Of a stretch of DNA of 64,000 nucleotides, positions 47,396-59,271 are shown one piece after another (position 1 is the stretch's first letter; every line of letters starts with the position of its first letter). Origin of the DNA: Nocardia sienata NBRC 100364. GTDB taxonomy: Bacteria > Actinomycetota > Actinomycetes > Mycobacteriales > Mycobacteriaceae. Under the pieces are notes generated by a model. It ran no database searches. It was not told the origin of the DNA and saw nothing but the letters and a program-made list of their open reading frames with translations. The position numbers and the translations under genes are program-made. The stretch spans positions 1 to 64,000 of the forward strand of contig NZ_BDBX01000015.1 in the NCBI RefSeq assembly GCF_001613205.1. Reading direction: 5' to 3'.

Positions 47396-47968
47396 GGCGG
47401 GCAGCGCCTTTTCGTCTTGTGCGGTCACTGTCGAGTCTCTTTTCGGCGGCGAGCAGGGCGGCGGCGGACGCGGCACCGAGCGCGGAACCGGCGAGCACAT
47501 CGGAGGGGTAATGCACCCCGAGCACGACTCTGGACAGCAACATCGGCGGTACGAGCACCGCAGGCAAGGGTAGCCCGGTCAGTTTTCCGAGCAGCACCGC
47601 CGCCGCGGTTGTCGAGGTCGCGTGCGAGGAGGGGAAGCTCAGCTTGCTCGGCGTCGATACGTTGACCTGCACCGATGGCGCGTGCGGGCGGGGCCGGCGG
47701 ACGATCCGCTTGATCACGATGGAGGCCGCGTGCGCCCCCACGGCGCCGACCGCCACCCCGGCCCACTGCCGACGCCTGGGTTTGTCGACCAGCGCGCCCA
47801 CCGCGGCGATACCGACCCAGCCGAGTGCGTGCTCGCCGAAATGCGACATACCGCGTGCCGCCGAGATCACCGGTGGGGTCGCGATGGCGCCCTGGACCGC
47901 TTCGAGGATCTTGACTTCCGCCGGTGACCGGCCGGTACCCGAATCCTGCAGGCTCGGGTTCATGGCGT

Positions 47969-47972
<4 letters not shown>
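47388..47972 (-). CDS. PAP2-family phosphatase (Rv3807c homologue)
   Basis: Membrane phosphatase proposed to remove the 5-phosphate from decaprenylphosphoryl-5-phosphoribose. All three PAP2 motifs are present: KRIVRRPRP, FPSSHATST and SRVVLGVHYPSDVLAG. The GTG start at 47972 overlaps the glfT2 stop in a GTGA arrangement, with GAGGAG upstream, giving 194 residues. Its stop overlaps ubiA, so the supply enzymes are made in a fixed series. The substrate assignment comes from the conserved neighbourhood. Confidence 0.92.
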
Positions 47973-51180
<3,208 letters not shown>

Positions 51181-51235
51181 TCAGGGGTATTGCCAGGTGA
51201 GCGGCTCTCCGCACCGTTTGCCGGGGGAAACGAGA

Positions 51236-51263
51236 GCCGGGGCCGGCGCGGTCCGGCCCCGGC
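51236..51263 (-). terminator. Hairpin between small membrane protein gene and glf
   Basis: Perfect 11-bp GC-only stem (51236-51246 / 51253-51263, 6-nt loop) 28 bp after the stop at 51292. Confidence 0.65.
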
Positions 51264-51291
51264 GCGGGGAAAGTGCGTTCTACCGGCACTG

Positions 51292-51987
51292 TCAGCGGTA
51301 GCCGTACGGGGCGACCCCGTAGGCACCGACCGCAACGGGCGCGCGGGCGGCCTCGATCCACCGCTTGGTGGGGGCGATGGCGGCCAGTACCAGGGTGAGG
51401 ATCGCGAAGAGTGGAGCGCCGAGCACGCTGATACCGCCGCCGACAGCGACCACACCGACCACGACGACGGTCAGCACGATCGAGAGCACACAACCGAGGA
51501 TGACCATCACCCGCCCGGTATTGCTGCGACGCAGCAGCAGGGTGCCGCCGATCAGGAGCAGCAGAGCCACGATGCTGTAGGCGATGCCGAGCACCACACC
51601 GGTACCTGCGAGGTCGAAATCGAAATCGATATCGGGCCCGCCGGAACTCGAACTGGAACTGGTGCGGCGGCGGGCGCCGGTGGCCAGGACGGCGCCATTG
51701 GTGAGCGAACTCTCCGACGTGGCCGAGGCGAGCACGAACATTCCACAGGCGGACAACGCGCCGGCGACTCCACCCAGCAGGGCCAGGATCCCGGCGGTGA
51801 TACCGGTGCCCCCGCTGGGCGGCGCCTGATATCCATAGGCGCCGGCGAACTGCGGACCCGGCGCGTAGCCCATCTGGTGGGCGGGCGGGGCCGGGTAGGC
51901 GGGCGGCGGCGAATACGGCGCCGCCGGAATTTGCGGCGCCGGAAATGGCGAAGCCGGCTGCTGCGGTCGACCATACGGATAATTCAC
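51292..51987 (-). CDS. Membrane protein with proline-rich cytoplasmic tail
   Basis: A 231-residue protein with a GTG start and a very good GGGGGAGG site upstream. Residues 1-58 are Pro/Tyr/Ala-rich (PYGRPQQPASPFPAPQ and similar). Four hydrophobic segments follow (GITAGILALLGGVAGALSACG; GVVLGIAYSIVALLLLIGG; VMVILGCVLSIVLTVVVVG; ILTLVLAAIAPT), with a serine- and Asp-rich loop between the first two. This layout is common in actinobacterial membrane proteins of unknown role. I do not recognise the family. It is flanked by hairpins and appears monocistronic. Confidence 0.75.
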   Translation of the reverse strand: MNYPYGRPQQPASPFPAPQIPAAPYSPPPAYPAPPAHQMGYAPGPQFAGAYGYQAPPSGGTGITAGILALLGGVAGALSACGMFVLASATSESSLTNGAVLATGARRRTSSSSSSGGPDIDFDFDLAGTGVVLGIAYSIVALLLLIGGTLLLRRSNTGRVMVILGCVLSIVLTVVVVGVVAVGGGISVLGAPLFAILTLVLAAIAPTKRWIEAARAPVAVGAYGVAPYGYR

Positions 51988-52077
51988 GGGACCTCCCCCT
52001 CGTCACGGTTTCCGGCACTGTACCGCGCGTCGCCGGCGACCGTCGGTGCGCCGATTCCCGGCAAATGTGAAACACAA

Positions 52078-52107
52078 GTACCCGCACACGTATTCGTGTG
52101 CGGGTAC
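52078..52107 (-). terminator. Hairpin after the MerR-type regulator gene
   Basis: Perfect 13-bp stem (52078-52090 / 52095-52107, TATT loop) starting 17 bp after the stop at 52124. Confidence 0.75.
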
Positions 52108-52123
52108 CCCGACGACGCCGTCA

Positions 52124-52906
52124 CTATTCGAGATTGTTCTCGGCGTAGATACGCATCGCGTCCCGGATCAGCTCCGCCGTGCCTTCCGCGTGCACGTCGT
52201 AGTTGGCCCCGAAACGCTCGTCGGCGACATACATTTCACCCAGACCCGTGAATTCTTGTGCGCCGGGACGGTGGCCCTGCCGGCCGCCGGTCACCCATTC
52301 GTAATGCCGCGCGGTGATCTCCTGGACCTCGGCACTGTCCGGGGTGAGCCCGGCTTCACGCGCCCGCCCGAAGGCCGCGGCGATATCGAGCTGCGCCTGC
52401 TGGAACGCCTGTTTCTCCGCGGCACTCAGCGAACGCCACCAGCGGTCGCCGTTCTCGTAGGCGTCCCTGCCCCAGCGCTCGACGACCTCGTCCTTGTACT
52501 GCGTGTGATCGAATTCCTCGAAAACTTCTGCCGCCACGAGTCGTTCACCTCTTTCCAACTTGTCCAATATGGTGTGCACCGACACGATCCGGCGGCCGAT
52601 CCGGTCCTGTTCCTGCCGCAGCAGGTCCAACTGGGCACGCAGCGCGGTGATCGCGTCGCGCTCCCCGGCGAGGATCTCGCCGATCACCGGCAGGCCCACG
52701 CCGAGCTCACGCAACAGCAGGATCCGTTGCAGCCGGACCAGCGAACTCTCGTCGTAGTAGCGGTATCCGTTCACGCCGATCCGGCTGGGCGGCAACAACC
52801 CCAGCTGCCCGTAGTGGCGCAGGGTGCGGCTGGTGGTTCCGGCCGCCTTCGCCAGATCCTGGATAGACCATTCGTCGTTGCGGGAGCCCGCGCCCACGAC
52901 CTTCAC
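52124..52906 (-). CDS. MerR-family regulator with TipAS-like ligand domain
   Basis: A 260-residue transcription factor. The N-terminal winged helix reads EWSIQDLAKAAGTTSRTLRHYGQLGLLPPSRIGVNGYRYYDE, followed by a long coiled-coil (residues ~85-120). The C-terminal ~135 residues (EEFDHTQYKDEVVERWGRDAYENGDRWWRSLS onward) match the TipAS antibiotic-recognition domain, which binds thiopeptides and other cyclic or planar compounds in Streptomyces TipA. Such proteins usually activate their own promoter and drug-efflux genes. No efflux gene is adjacent. The start is GTG 52906 or, with better ribosome-site spacing, GTG 52897. Confidence 0.9.
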   Translation of the reverse strand: MKVVGAGSRNDEWSIQDLAKAAGTTSRTLRHYGQLGLLPPSRIGVNGYRYYDESSLVRLQRILLLRELGVGLPVIGEILAGERDAITALRAQLDLLRQEQDRIGRRIVSVHTILDKLERGERLVAAEVFEEFDHTQYKDEVVERWGRDAYENGDRWWRSLSAAEKQAFQQAQLDIAAAFGRAREAGLTPDSAEVQEITARHYEWVTGGRQGHRPGAQEFTGLGEMYVADERFGANYDVHAEGTAELIRDAMRIYAENNLE

Positions 52907-53056
52907 CTCTTCCGTCCGCGTCGGTGTCTTCGGGCATGACCGGGGCCCCGCGTGGTTACGCTCCGCTGCCGCCTCCGGGCCTTACCCGCTCATGCTGTGC
53001 CACCAGACTGCAAGTTGACGCTACGTAAAGGTCAAGCCGTACGGCGACGGCGACGG

Positions 53057-54706
53057 CTAGAACACCTCGGTGGTCTCCATCCTCGTCGGAATCCGCTGGG
53101 CGCCGGGCACCGGCGCGGGGCGGTCGCCCTCGACCGTGCCGGACCCGGCCGGACGGGTTCCGGATTCCGGCGCGACACGACCGGCCGGCATCCGGCCCGG
53201 AATCGTCGCCGCCTCGGACTCGGCCGCGCCCGGCCCGGAATTGCCGGATTCGGTATCGGCGGGCCCTGTGCCGTCGGCTTCGGCGCTACCCGCCCCGTCG
53301 GTGAGACCGGGTACCAACTGCATCAGCGTGTCGAAGTCGACGACCTGTGCGCCCAGGTCAGGGGTGTAGACGATGACACCGTTCTCGAACAGCCGGTACT
53401 TGCCCGCGTCCTCGGGCAGGGGTAGTTCCGGAGTGACGGGCAACCCGAGTGCACCCTGCATACCGCCCGTCTCCGCGTAGGCGGTGTCGATCGGCGAGGG
53501 GGTCGCGCCCGGTGCGACACCCGGAATGGCGGGGACTGTGCCATCGGGGGATACCGGGAGCGAGCCTTCCGGAGTGCGCGGTGCCGGCGCACCCGATTTA
53601 CTTCCCTCCGGTGAGACCTCGTCCCACGGTTCGGTGGCGCCCGGGGCGGCACCTTCCGGGGGTCCGGTGGGCGGGTTCACCGGCGGCGGCAGCGGCATCG
53701 GTGTGGTGACGGTGAGTTCGGCGGGTGTCGGTCCCACCTCGAAAGTCCGGATATCGGCCGGCGACCCGCCGTCGGGCGCGGCGGAATACTCGGCGCGCAG
53801 GATCCGCCCGTCGCGCAGCAGTACCCGGCCTGCCGTGGCTTCCACCGCGGCGGTGGTGCGCGGGTCCTCCTGGGCGGTGCCGCTGTAGGCCTGGCAGTCG
53901 GTGGTATCGCAGGTCTGCGCATAGGGCCAGCGGGTTTCGGCGAGCGCGTAGGACCGGGCGGCCACCGCCTGGGCTTCCAGTGCGGCCGGCGCCCAGTCCG
54001 GCGGCATCTCCGCCGGGACCACCCCGAGCAGATAGTCCTGGATGTCCACCCGGTTGACAGTGCGGGTCTCCCCGTTCTCGGCGGCCACGCCCAGCGACCC
54101 GCGGTACGCCCCGCCGCCACACAGTGTCAGATGCTCCGCTGCCGGGCGGTTCGGATTCGGATCGATCGGATAGACCCACGGATCCTGGATCGGGTTCTCC
54201 CAGAGAACCGGTCCGTCACAGCCCTGGGTGACCACCGCGTGCGCGCCGCCGTCGGGCAGCGGAGTGAGCCGGACAGCCTCGCCCGCCGACAGCTCCTGCC
54301 CGGCGAGCCGCATACCGGTGGCGGAAGTGACGACCAGGTCGGCGCCGTCCTGATCCTGCAGCCGGACCGATACCGACGCCGGTCCGATGGTGCCGATTTC
54401 GGCGCCCGGATAGTAGTAGGCGAGGATCTGATCGACGTTCTGCCCGTTGTCGGCGTTCTGCAGCGCACCGTGCTGACTCAGGCCGCGCCCGTGCCCCGGA
54501 CCGGCCTCGGCAAGCATCCGGTATACCTCTCCGCCGCCGGGCCACAGGAGCGATCCGCCGATGGCCAGAGCGGTGACGCCACAGACGAGTAATGGGCCTG
54601 GACGGACCCGCCGGCCTCTCATCGACTGCGAAATACCGGGCACCACCAGCGGGTTCCTCAGACGCCCTGAGGCTTTCGGCCCGGTCATGTTGTTTCGGTA
54701 TGACAT
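53057..54706 (-). CDS. SpoIID/LytB-domain secreted protein with LGFP-like repeat
   Basis: A 549-residue protein starting at ATG 54706, where GGGAG lies 7 nt upstream; a longer frame adds 62 unsupported residues. An N-terminal membrane segment (~38-58) exports it. The SpoIID/LytB features are GHGRGLSQHGA near residue 71 and RVDIQDYLLGVVPAEMPPDWAPAALEAQAVAARSYALAE near 228-270. Characterised relatives are lytic enzymes or activators of peptidoglycan amidases. A Pro/Gly-rich linker leads to one LGFP-type unit (ALGLPVTPELPLPED, GVIVYTP) and a disordered tail. It lies divergently from a PGRP amidase gene with LGFP repeats, suggesting a functional pair. Confidence 0.85.
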   Translation of the reverse strand: MSYRNNMTGPKASGRLRNPLVVPGISQSMRGRRVRPGPLLVCGVTALAIGGSLLWPGGGEVYRMLAEAGPGHGRGLSQHGALQNADNGQNVDQILAYYYPGAEIGTIGPASVSVRLQDQDGADLVVTSATGMRLAGQELSAGEAVRLTPLPDGGAHAVVTQGCDGPVLWENPIQDPWVYPIDPNPNRPAAEHLTLCGGGAYRGSLGVAAENGETRTVNRVDIQDYLLGVVPAEMPPDWAPAALEAQAVAARSYALAETRWPYAQTCDTTDCQAYSGTAQEDPRTTAAVEATAGRVLLRDGRILRAEYSAAPDGGSPADIRTFEVGPTPAELTVTTPMPLPPPVNPPTGPPEGAAPGATEPWDEVSPEGSKSGAPAPRTPEGSLPVSPDGTVPAIPGVAPGATPSPIDTAYAETGGMQGALGLPVTPELPLPEDAGKYRLFENGVIVYTPDLGAQVVDFDTLMQLVPGLTDGAGSAEADGTGPADTESGNSGPGAAESEAATIPGRMPAGRVAPESGTRPAGSGTVEGDRPAPVPGAQRIPTRMETTEVF

Positions 54707-54926
54707 ACGAGCACTCCCATCGTCAGCCCGGACGCTTTCGACTCGGTACGACGTCGGCATGTCGTTTCGACCGGCCACGCTCCGGGAGCTACATTCGAGC
54801 GAACAGGAAAGCCTCAACCTCAGGTTTAGATTTGTGACGAATGTGGCTAGTGTGGTCCGTGGGACTGAAGTTCGCAAGCATGACTTGCTCACCGATCACT
54901 GGTTGCAACCCTGATTGGAGAAGCTC
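54707..54926. promoter_or_regulatory. Divergent promoter region of two peptidoglycan genes
   Basis: 220 bp shared by the SpoIID/LytB gene and the amidase gene. It is AT-richer than its flanks; TAGTGT at 54849-54854 is a plausible -10 for the plus-strand gene, and GGAG at 54917-54920 is its ribosome binding site. The assignment is tentative. Confidence 0.35.
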
Positions 54927-57212
54927 GTGCCCTACCGCAAACCGAAGCGTTCCTGTGTACTGCCGGTTGTCGCGTTAGTAGCGGTAGCGGGCCCGATCCT
55001 GTTGCCCATGGTCGCCGACCCGGCCGAATCGACCGATCAGATCGAACTCACGGCGGTGCCGCCCCAGCTCACCGAACTCGCGCTGCGCGACGCCCCCGAT
55101 ACTGTGCTGCCACTGGGTGAGCTGACCGGCCTGGATCTGCCGGACCTGCGCCTGGGCAATCTGCAGGCACTGGGCGTACCCGGCCTCACGCCGAACGGTA
55201 CGACCACCCCCACCGACCCGGGCCGCCGGTTGCCCGGACGGCAGCCCGGGGTGGGTTTCGTGGCCGAGGGCGGGACACCGGCCGCGGACACCCCCGCCCT
55301 CACCCCCGGCGTCATTCCGCCGGAGTTCATGGACGCGGTAGGCGCGCAGGTCAAGGAATTGAACCGGGAACAGCCCTTCAGCATGGTCGCCCTGACCGCT
55401 CCGGACCTGGCGGACACCACCGTCATGATCCGGGCGAAACAGCCCGACGGCGGCTGGGGCCAGTGGTACGAGGCGAACCCGATCGACGGCGCCGACGGCG
55501 TGACGGCCGGCGGGCACACCGGCACCGATCCCATCTATGTCGGCAACACCACTTCGGTGCAGGTACTCGTCACCCGCAAACCGCAGCAGCAAGGGAATGA
55601 TCCGCTCGGACGGACCCCCGCCGCGGCGGGGGGTGGGCCGCAGCAGCCGCCCGACCTGACCGCCGTCCTCATCGATCCCGGCCGCGGCGCGGTCGACGAT
55701 CAACTCCAGGACATCGCCGCCGCACTCCCCGGCGGCGGCCCCCGGGTGATCACCCGCAACCAGTGGGGCGCCGACGAATCGATCCGCTGCCAAGAGCCCA
55801 CCTACGACGACGGGCTGGGCGGGATCACCGTGCACCACACGGCCGGCCGCAACGACTACAGCAGATCCGAATCGGCCGGGATCGTCCGCGCCATCTACGC
55901 GTACCACTCGCAGACCCTGGGCTGGTGCGATATGGGGTACAACGCACTGGTCGACAAGTACGGGCAGATCTTCGAGGGTCGCTACGGGGGTCTGGACAAA
56001 CCGGTGCAGGGTGCGCACGCGGGCGGGTTCAACGAAAACACTTCCGGAGTCGCGATCATGGGCGACTACCAGGTCGAACAGCCCACCGACGCCTCGATCG
56101 AAGCCACCGGCGAATTCATCGGCTGGCGCGCCCGGGTCGCCGATCTGGATCCCGAGGGCCAGACGATCATGTATTCGGAGGGCACCGAGTTCACCCCTTA
56201 TGCGCAGGGTGAGGAAGTACATCTTCCGGTCGTATTCGCGCACCGCGACGTGGGCAACACCAGCTGCCCCGGCGATGCCGCCTACGCGCAGATGGACCGG
56301 ATCCGCACCATAGCCGCCGGCGAAGCGGGCGCGACCCGGTCGTCGACACCGCGCAGCCAGGCCTCCCGCTCGGATCTGGCCGCGCTGGCCGATCTCACCG
56401 CCAAGCTGCTGACCATGGTGAACGACAATGTGATCGCGCAGTACTGGGTCTCCAAGGGTGGACCGGACGGGCCGCTCGGCCAGGCCGCGTCCGAGCCGAT
56501 GCCCGCGAGCCAGGGACAGCAGTACGCGAAATTCGTGAACGGGTACGTCTATACCGCACCGGACGGGCGGGTGCACGAGGTCGCCGGCAAGGTCCTGGAC
56601 CGGTTCCTGGAGCTCGGCGCCGATGCCGGTGCGCTCGGACTCCCGCTCAGCGACGCCTACCCGATACCCGAGGGGCTGCGCACCGACTTCCAGAACGGCT
56701 CGCTGATCCTGAACCAGGCGGCCGATATCGTCACCACCGTCTGGAAGACCTACAACGACACCTACCAGCAGCAGTCACAGGGGCAGGACGCGCAGCCCGG
56801 CGCCGCACCGCACGCGGTACCCGGCGCAGGTCCGGTGCCGCAGGTCGCGGACCACGGGCCCCAGGTCGCGGGGCCGGTTCCCCAGGTCGCGGGACCGGTT
56901 CCCCATCCCCGGATCACAGACCCGGTCCCGGAGGTCGCAGGCCCGGTCCCCGACGTCGCGACACCGCCCGCACCCGCCGCCGCCCCGGCCGAAGGACAGT
57001 CACCGGTACCGCAGTACTCGCCGGCACCCGCGGCCCAGGTCGGCCCCGCGCCTGCCGCTCAGGTCGGCCCCGCGCCTGCCGCTCAGGTCGGCCCCGCGCC
57101 GCCCGCTGCCCAAGCCGGTCCGGGCCGCACCGCCGAGGCCGGGCGGGCACCTCCGCCGGAACCGGCGGCGTCTCCGCCGGAGCCCGCGGCACCGCCCCCG
57201 CCACCCGCCTGA
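54927..57212 (+). CDS. PGRP-type N-acetylmuramoyl-L-alanine amidase with LGFP repeats
   Basis: Secreted zinc amidase expected to cleave the bond between muramic acid and the stem peptide. GTG 54927 is the start (GGAG 6 nt upstream), giving 761 residues with an N-terminal signal segment (SCVLPVVALVAVAGPILLP). The PGRP/amidase-2 domain (~270-435) has TVHHTAGRNDYS, WCDMGYNALVDKYGQIFEGRYGG and AHRDVGNTSCPGD; His, His and Cys are the zinc ligands. Residues ~475-590 hold LGFP-type wall-binding repeats (PLGQAASEP, ALGLPLSDAYP). The last ~140 residues are Pro/Ala-rich repeats, PVPQVAG and AQVGPAPA units. It matches Rv3811 in domain type and position. Confidence 0.92.
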   Translation: MPYRKPKRSCVLPVVALVAVAGPILLPMVADPAESTDQIELTAVPPQLTELALRDAPDTVLPLGELTGLDLPDLRLGNLQALGVPGLTPNGTTTPTDPGRRLPGRQPGVGFVAEGGTPAADTPALTPGVIPPEFMDAVGAQVKELNREQPFSMVALTAPDLADTTVMIRAKQPDGGWGQWYEANPIDGADGVTAGGHTGTDPIYVGNTTSVQVLVTRKPQQQGNDPLGRTPAAAGGGPQQPPDLTAVLIDPGRGAVDDQLQDIAAALPGGGPRVITRNQWGADESIRCQEPTYDDGLGGITVHHTAGRNDYSRSESAGIVRAIYAYHSQTLGWCDMGYNALVDKYGQIFEGRYGGLDKPVQGAHAGGFNENTSGVAIMGDYQVEQPTDASIEATGEFIGWRARVADLDPEGQTIMYSEGTEFTPYAQGEEVHLPVVFAHRDVGNTSCPGDAAYAQMDRIRTIAAGEAGATRSSTPRSQASRSDLAALADLTAKLLTMVNDNVIAQYWVSKGGPDGPLGQAASEPMPASQGQQYAKFVNGYVYTAPDGRVHEVAGKVLDRFLELGADAGALGLPLSDAYPIPEGLRTDFQNGSLILNQAADIVTTVWKTYNDTYQQQSQGQDAQPGAAPHAVPGAGPVPQVADHGPQVAGPVPQVAGPVPHPRITDPVPEVAGPVPDVATPPAPAAAPAEGQSPVPQYSPAPAAQVGPAPAAQVGPAPAAQVGPAPPAAQAGPGRTAEAGRAPPPEPAASPPEPAAPPPPPA
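57018..57110 (+). repeat. In-gene 24-bp tandem repeats
   Basis: Three to four near-identical copies of a 24-bp unit (GCTCAGGTCGGCCCCGCGCC plus TGCC) encoding AQVGPAPA, at the C-terminal end of the amidase gene. Length variation between strains is expected. Confidence 0.75.
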
Positions 57213-57224
57213 TCTTCATACCGG

Positions 57225-57259
57225 CCGCGCCGGATCGTGTCACACACGATCCGGCGCGG
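57225..57259. terminator. Perfect 16-bp bidirectional hairpin
   Basis: Arms 57225-57240 and 57244-57259, 3-nt loop, between the convergent amidase and HAD genes, followed on the plus strand by a pyrimidine-rich stretch. Confidence 0.85.
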
Positions 57260-57299
57260 TCGTCTTCCATGGGTGATCCGCCGCACGGCGGCACCCCGC

Positions 57300-58148
57300 C
57301 TACCCCTCCCCCGGCCACCACCGTTCCAGGACCTGCGCGACCCCGTCCTCGCTGTTGGTCCCGGTGATCTCGTCGGCAGCCGCGAGCGCCTCCGGATGAG
57401 CGTGCCCCATCGCGACCCCCAGCCCGACCAGGCGCAGCATCGGGATGTCGTTGGGCATATCGCCGAACGCGACCATATCGGCGGGGTCGACTCCGAGCCG
57501 CTCCCCGAGAGTCCGCAGCCCCGACGCCTTGGTGACCCCCGGCGCGGAGATCTCGATCAGGCCGTGTTCGGTGGAGTAGGTGATATCCGCGCGGTCGCCG
57601 ATATGGGCGGCCAGGGTCACCGCCATATCGCCGCTGCGGGCCCCGGGTAACCGGATCAGCATTTTGATCGCCGGGGTGTCGATGACCTCGTCCCGGGCCA
57701 CGGCAGTGTCGTCGGGATTCAGCCAGGCGTGCTCGTACTGCGGTGAGCTGACGAATTGCGGGGTGGCGGCGTCGTGCGCGCTGGCGCCGATCCGTTCGGC
57801 CGCCAGCCCGCATCCCGGCAGCACCTTCTCCGCGAGATCGGCGACCCAGGCCAGGGTTTCCACATCCAGTACCGAGGCGCCGAGCACTTTGTCGGTTCCG
57901 GCGTCGTAGAGCACGGCACCGTTTCCGCATACGCACAACGGCGCGAACCCGAGCCCGGCCACCACCGGGGCGATCCAGCGCGGCGGCCGCCCGGTGGCCA
58001 GCACGAACGGCACCCCGTCGGCGACCAGGGCCCCCACCACCGCCCGGGTACGCGCCGAAACCCGCTCGTAGGGATCGATCAGGGTGCCGTCCACATCGGA
58101 GGCCACCAGTTCCGGTCGGGTCTGCCGCGTTGCGCTCACCCGTTCCAT
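57300..58148 (-). CDS. Cof-type HAD-superfamily phosphatase
   Basis: A 282-residue HAD hydrolase of the Cof (subclass IIB cap) type, similar in type and position to Rv3813c. Motif I is ASDVDGTLIDP, motif II lies in FVLATGRPPRW, motif III is the lysine in GVTKASGL, and motif IV is FGDMPNDIPML. These enzymes dephosphorylate sugar phosphates or FMN-like metabolites; the specific substrate is unknown. ATG 58148 is chosen over a longer frame with an arginine-rich leader. It is divergent from the ABC importer operon. Confidence 0.9.
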   Translation of the reverse strand: MERVSATRQTRPELVASDVDGTLIDPYERVSARTRAVVGALVADGVPFVLATGRPPRWIAPVVAGLGFAPLCVCGNGAVLYDAGTDKVLGASVLDVETLAWVADLAEKVLPGCGLAAERIGASAHDAATPQFVSSPQYEHAWLNPDDTAVARDEVIDTPAIKMLIRLPGARSGDMAVTLAAHIGDRADITYSTEHGLIEISAPGVTKASGLRTLGERLGVDPADMVAFGDMPNDIPMLRLVGLGVAMGHAHPEALAAADEITGTNSEDGVAQVLERWWPGEG

Positions 58149-58280
58149 TCTGCTGGGTCGGCCGCGGCGCCCCCGGCGGGCGTACCCGTTCGCGGGGCGA
58201 ACACGCAGCATGCCGTCCGTCGCGCATCCCGTGGCATCGCTCCCTATGATCAGGGGCTACACCTGATATCGAGGGGAATG

Positions 58281-59258
58281 ATGGCCGGCTTTCTGCTACG
58301 ACGGGCGCTCAATTACGTCGTGCTGCTGCTCTTGGCGTCCTTTCTCACCTTCAGCCTCGCTTCGCTGACCTTCCGGCCACTGGACAGCCTGGAACAGCGC
58401 AATCCGCGACCGCCGCAGTCGGTGATCGACGCCAAGGCCGAGGAACTGCATCTGAACGAACCGATTCCGCAGCGCTACGTCACCTGGGTGACGGGTGCGG
58501 TGCACGGCGATTTCGGTGAGACGCTCGGCGGGCAGCCGGTGAGCGAGGAACTGGGCCGCAGGATCGGAGTCAGTCTGCGGTTGCTGATCCTCGGTTCTGT
58601 CATCGGCACGGTCCTGGGCGTGCTGATCGGTGCGGCCGGCGCGATCCGCCAGTACAGATTCAGTGACTATTTCACCACCGTCATCTCACTGCTGATCCTG
58701 TCGACCCCGGTGTTCCTGCTCGCGACGCTGCTGAAATTCGGTGCCCTCGAGATCAACTCGGCCACCGGAACGCAGATCTTCCTCTACACCGGCGAAACGT
58801 CGGCGACCAATATCGAGGGGTTGGGCGCCCAACTGGTCGACCGCCTGCAACATCTGGTTCTGCCCACCCTGGCCCTGGCCCTGGGCGGAATGGCCGGATA
58901 CAGCCGCTACCAGCGCAATGCCATGCTCGACGTGCTGCAGAGCGATTTCATCCGGACCGCCCGGGCCAAAGGTCTCACCCGCAACCGGGCCCTCTACAAA
59001 CACGGTCTGCGGACCGCCCTCATCCCGATGGCCACGCTGTTCGCCTACAGCTTCGGCGGGCTGATCACCGGTGCCACCTTCACCGAGAAGATCTTCGGCT
59101 GGCACGGCGTCGGGGAATGGCTGGTCGATTCCATCAACGCCCAGGACATCTACGTGGTCGCCACGGTGACCGCGTTCGCCGGGCTGGTGGTCCTGGTGTC
59201 GGGCCTGCTCTCCGACATCGTCTACGCGATTCTCGACCCCCGGGTGCGTGTGGCATGA
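58281..59258 (+). CDS. Peptide-type ABC transporter permease (DppB-like)
   Basis: A 325-residue inner-membrane permease of the dipeptide/oligopeptide import family. It has an N-terminal helix (YVVLLLLASFLTFSLASL), the family segment NEPIPQRYVTWVTGAVHGDFGET, and six helices. The ATPase-contacting EAA loop reads DFIRTARAKGLTRNRALYKHGLRTALIP. GAGGGG just upstream favours ATG 58281; ATG 58278 is also possible. It is the first gene of an import operon with a second permease 13 bp downstream. Confidence 0.9.
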   Translation: MAGFLLRRALNYVVLLLLASFLTFSLASLTFRPLDSLEQRNPRPPQSVIDAKAEELHLNEPIPQRYVTWVTGAVHGDFGETLGGQPVSEELGRRIGVSLRLLILGSVIGTVLGVLIGAAGAIRQYRFSDYFTTVISLLILSTPVFLLATLLKFGALEINSATGTQIFLYTGETSATNIEGLGAQLVDRLQHLVLPTLALALGGMAGYSRYQRNAMLDVLQSDFIRTARAKGLTRNRALYKHGLRTALIPMATLFAYSFGGLITGATFTEKIFGWHGVGEWLVDSINAQDIYVVATVTAFAGLVVLVSGLLSDIVYAILDPRVRVA

Positions 59259-59271
59259 GCGAGGACACAGC

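Noticed and set aside
57018..57110. Short regular repeats considered as a CRISPR-like array
   Set aside because: Units are contiguous 24-mers in frame inside the amidase gene with no spacers; they encode a protein repeat.
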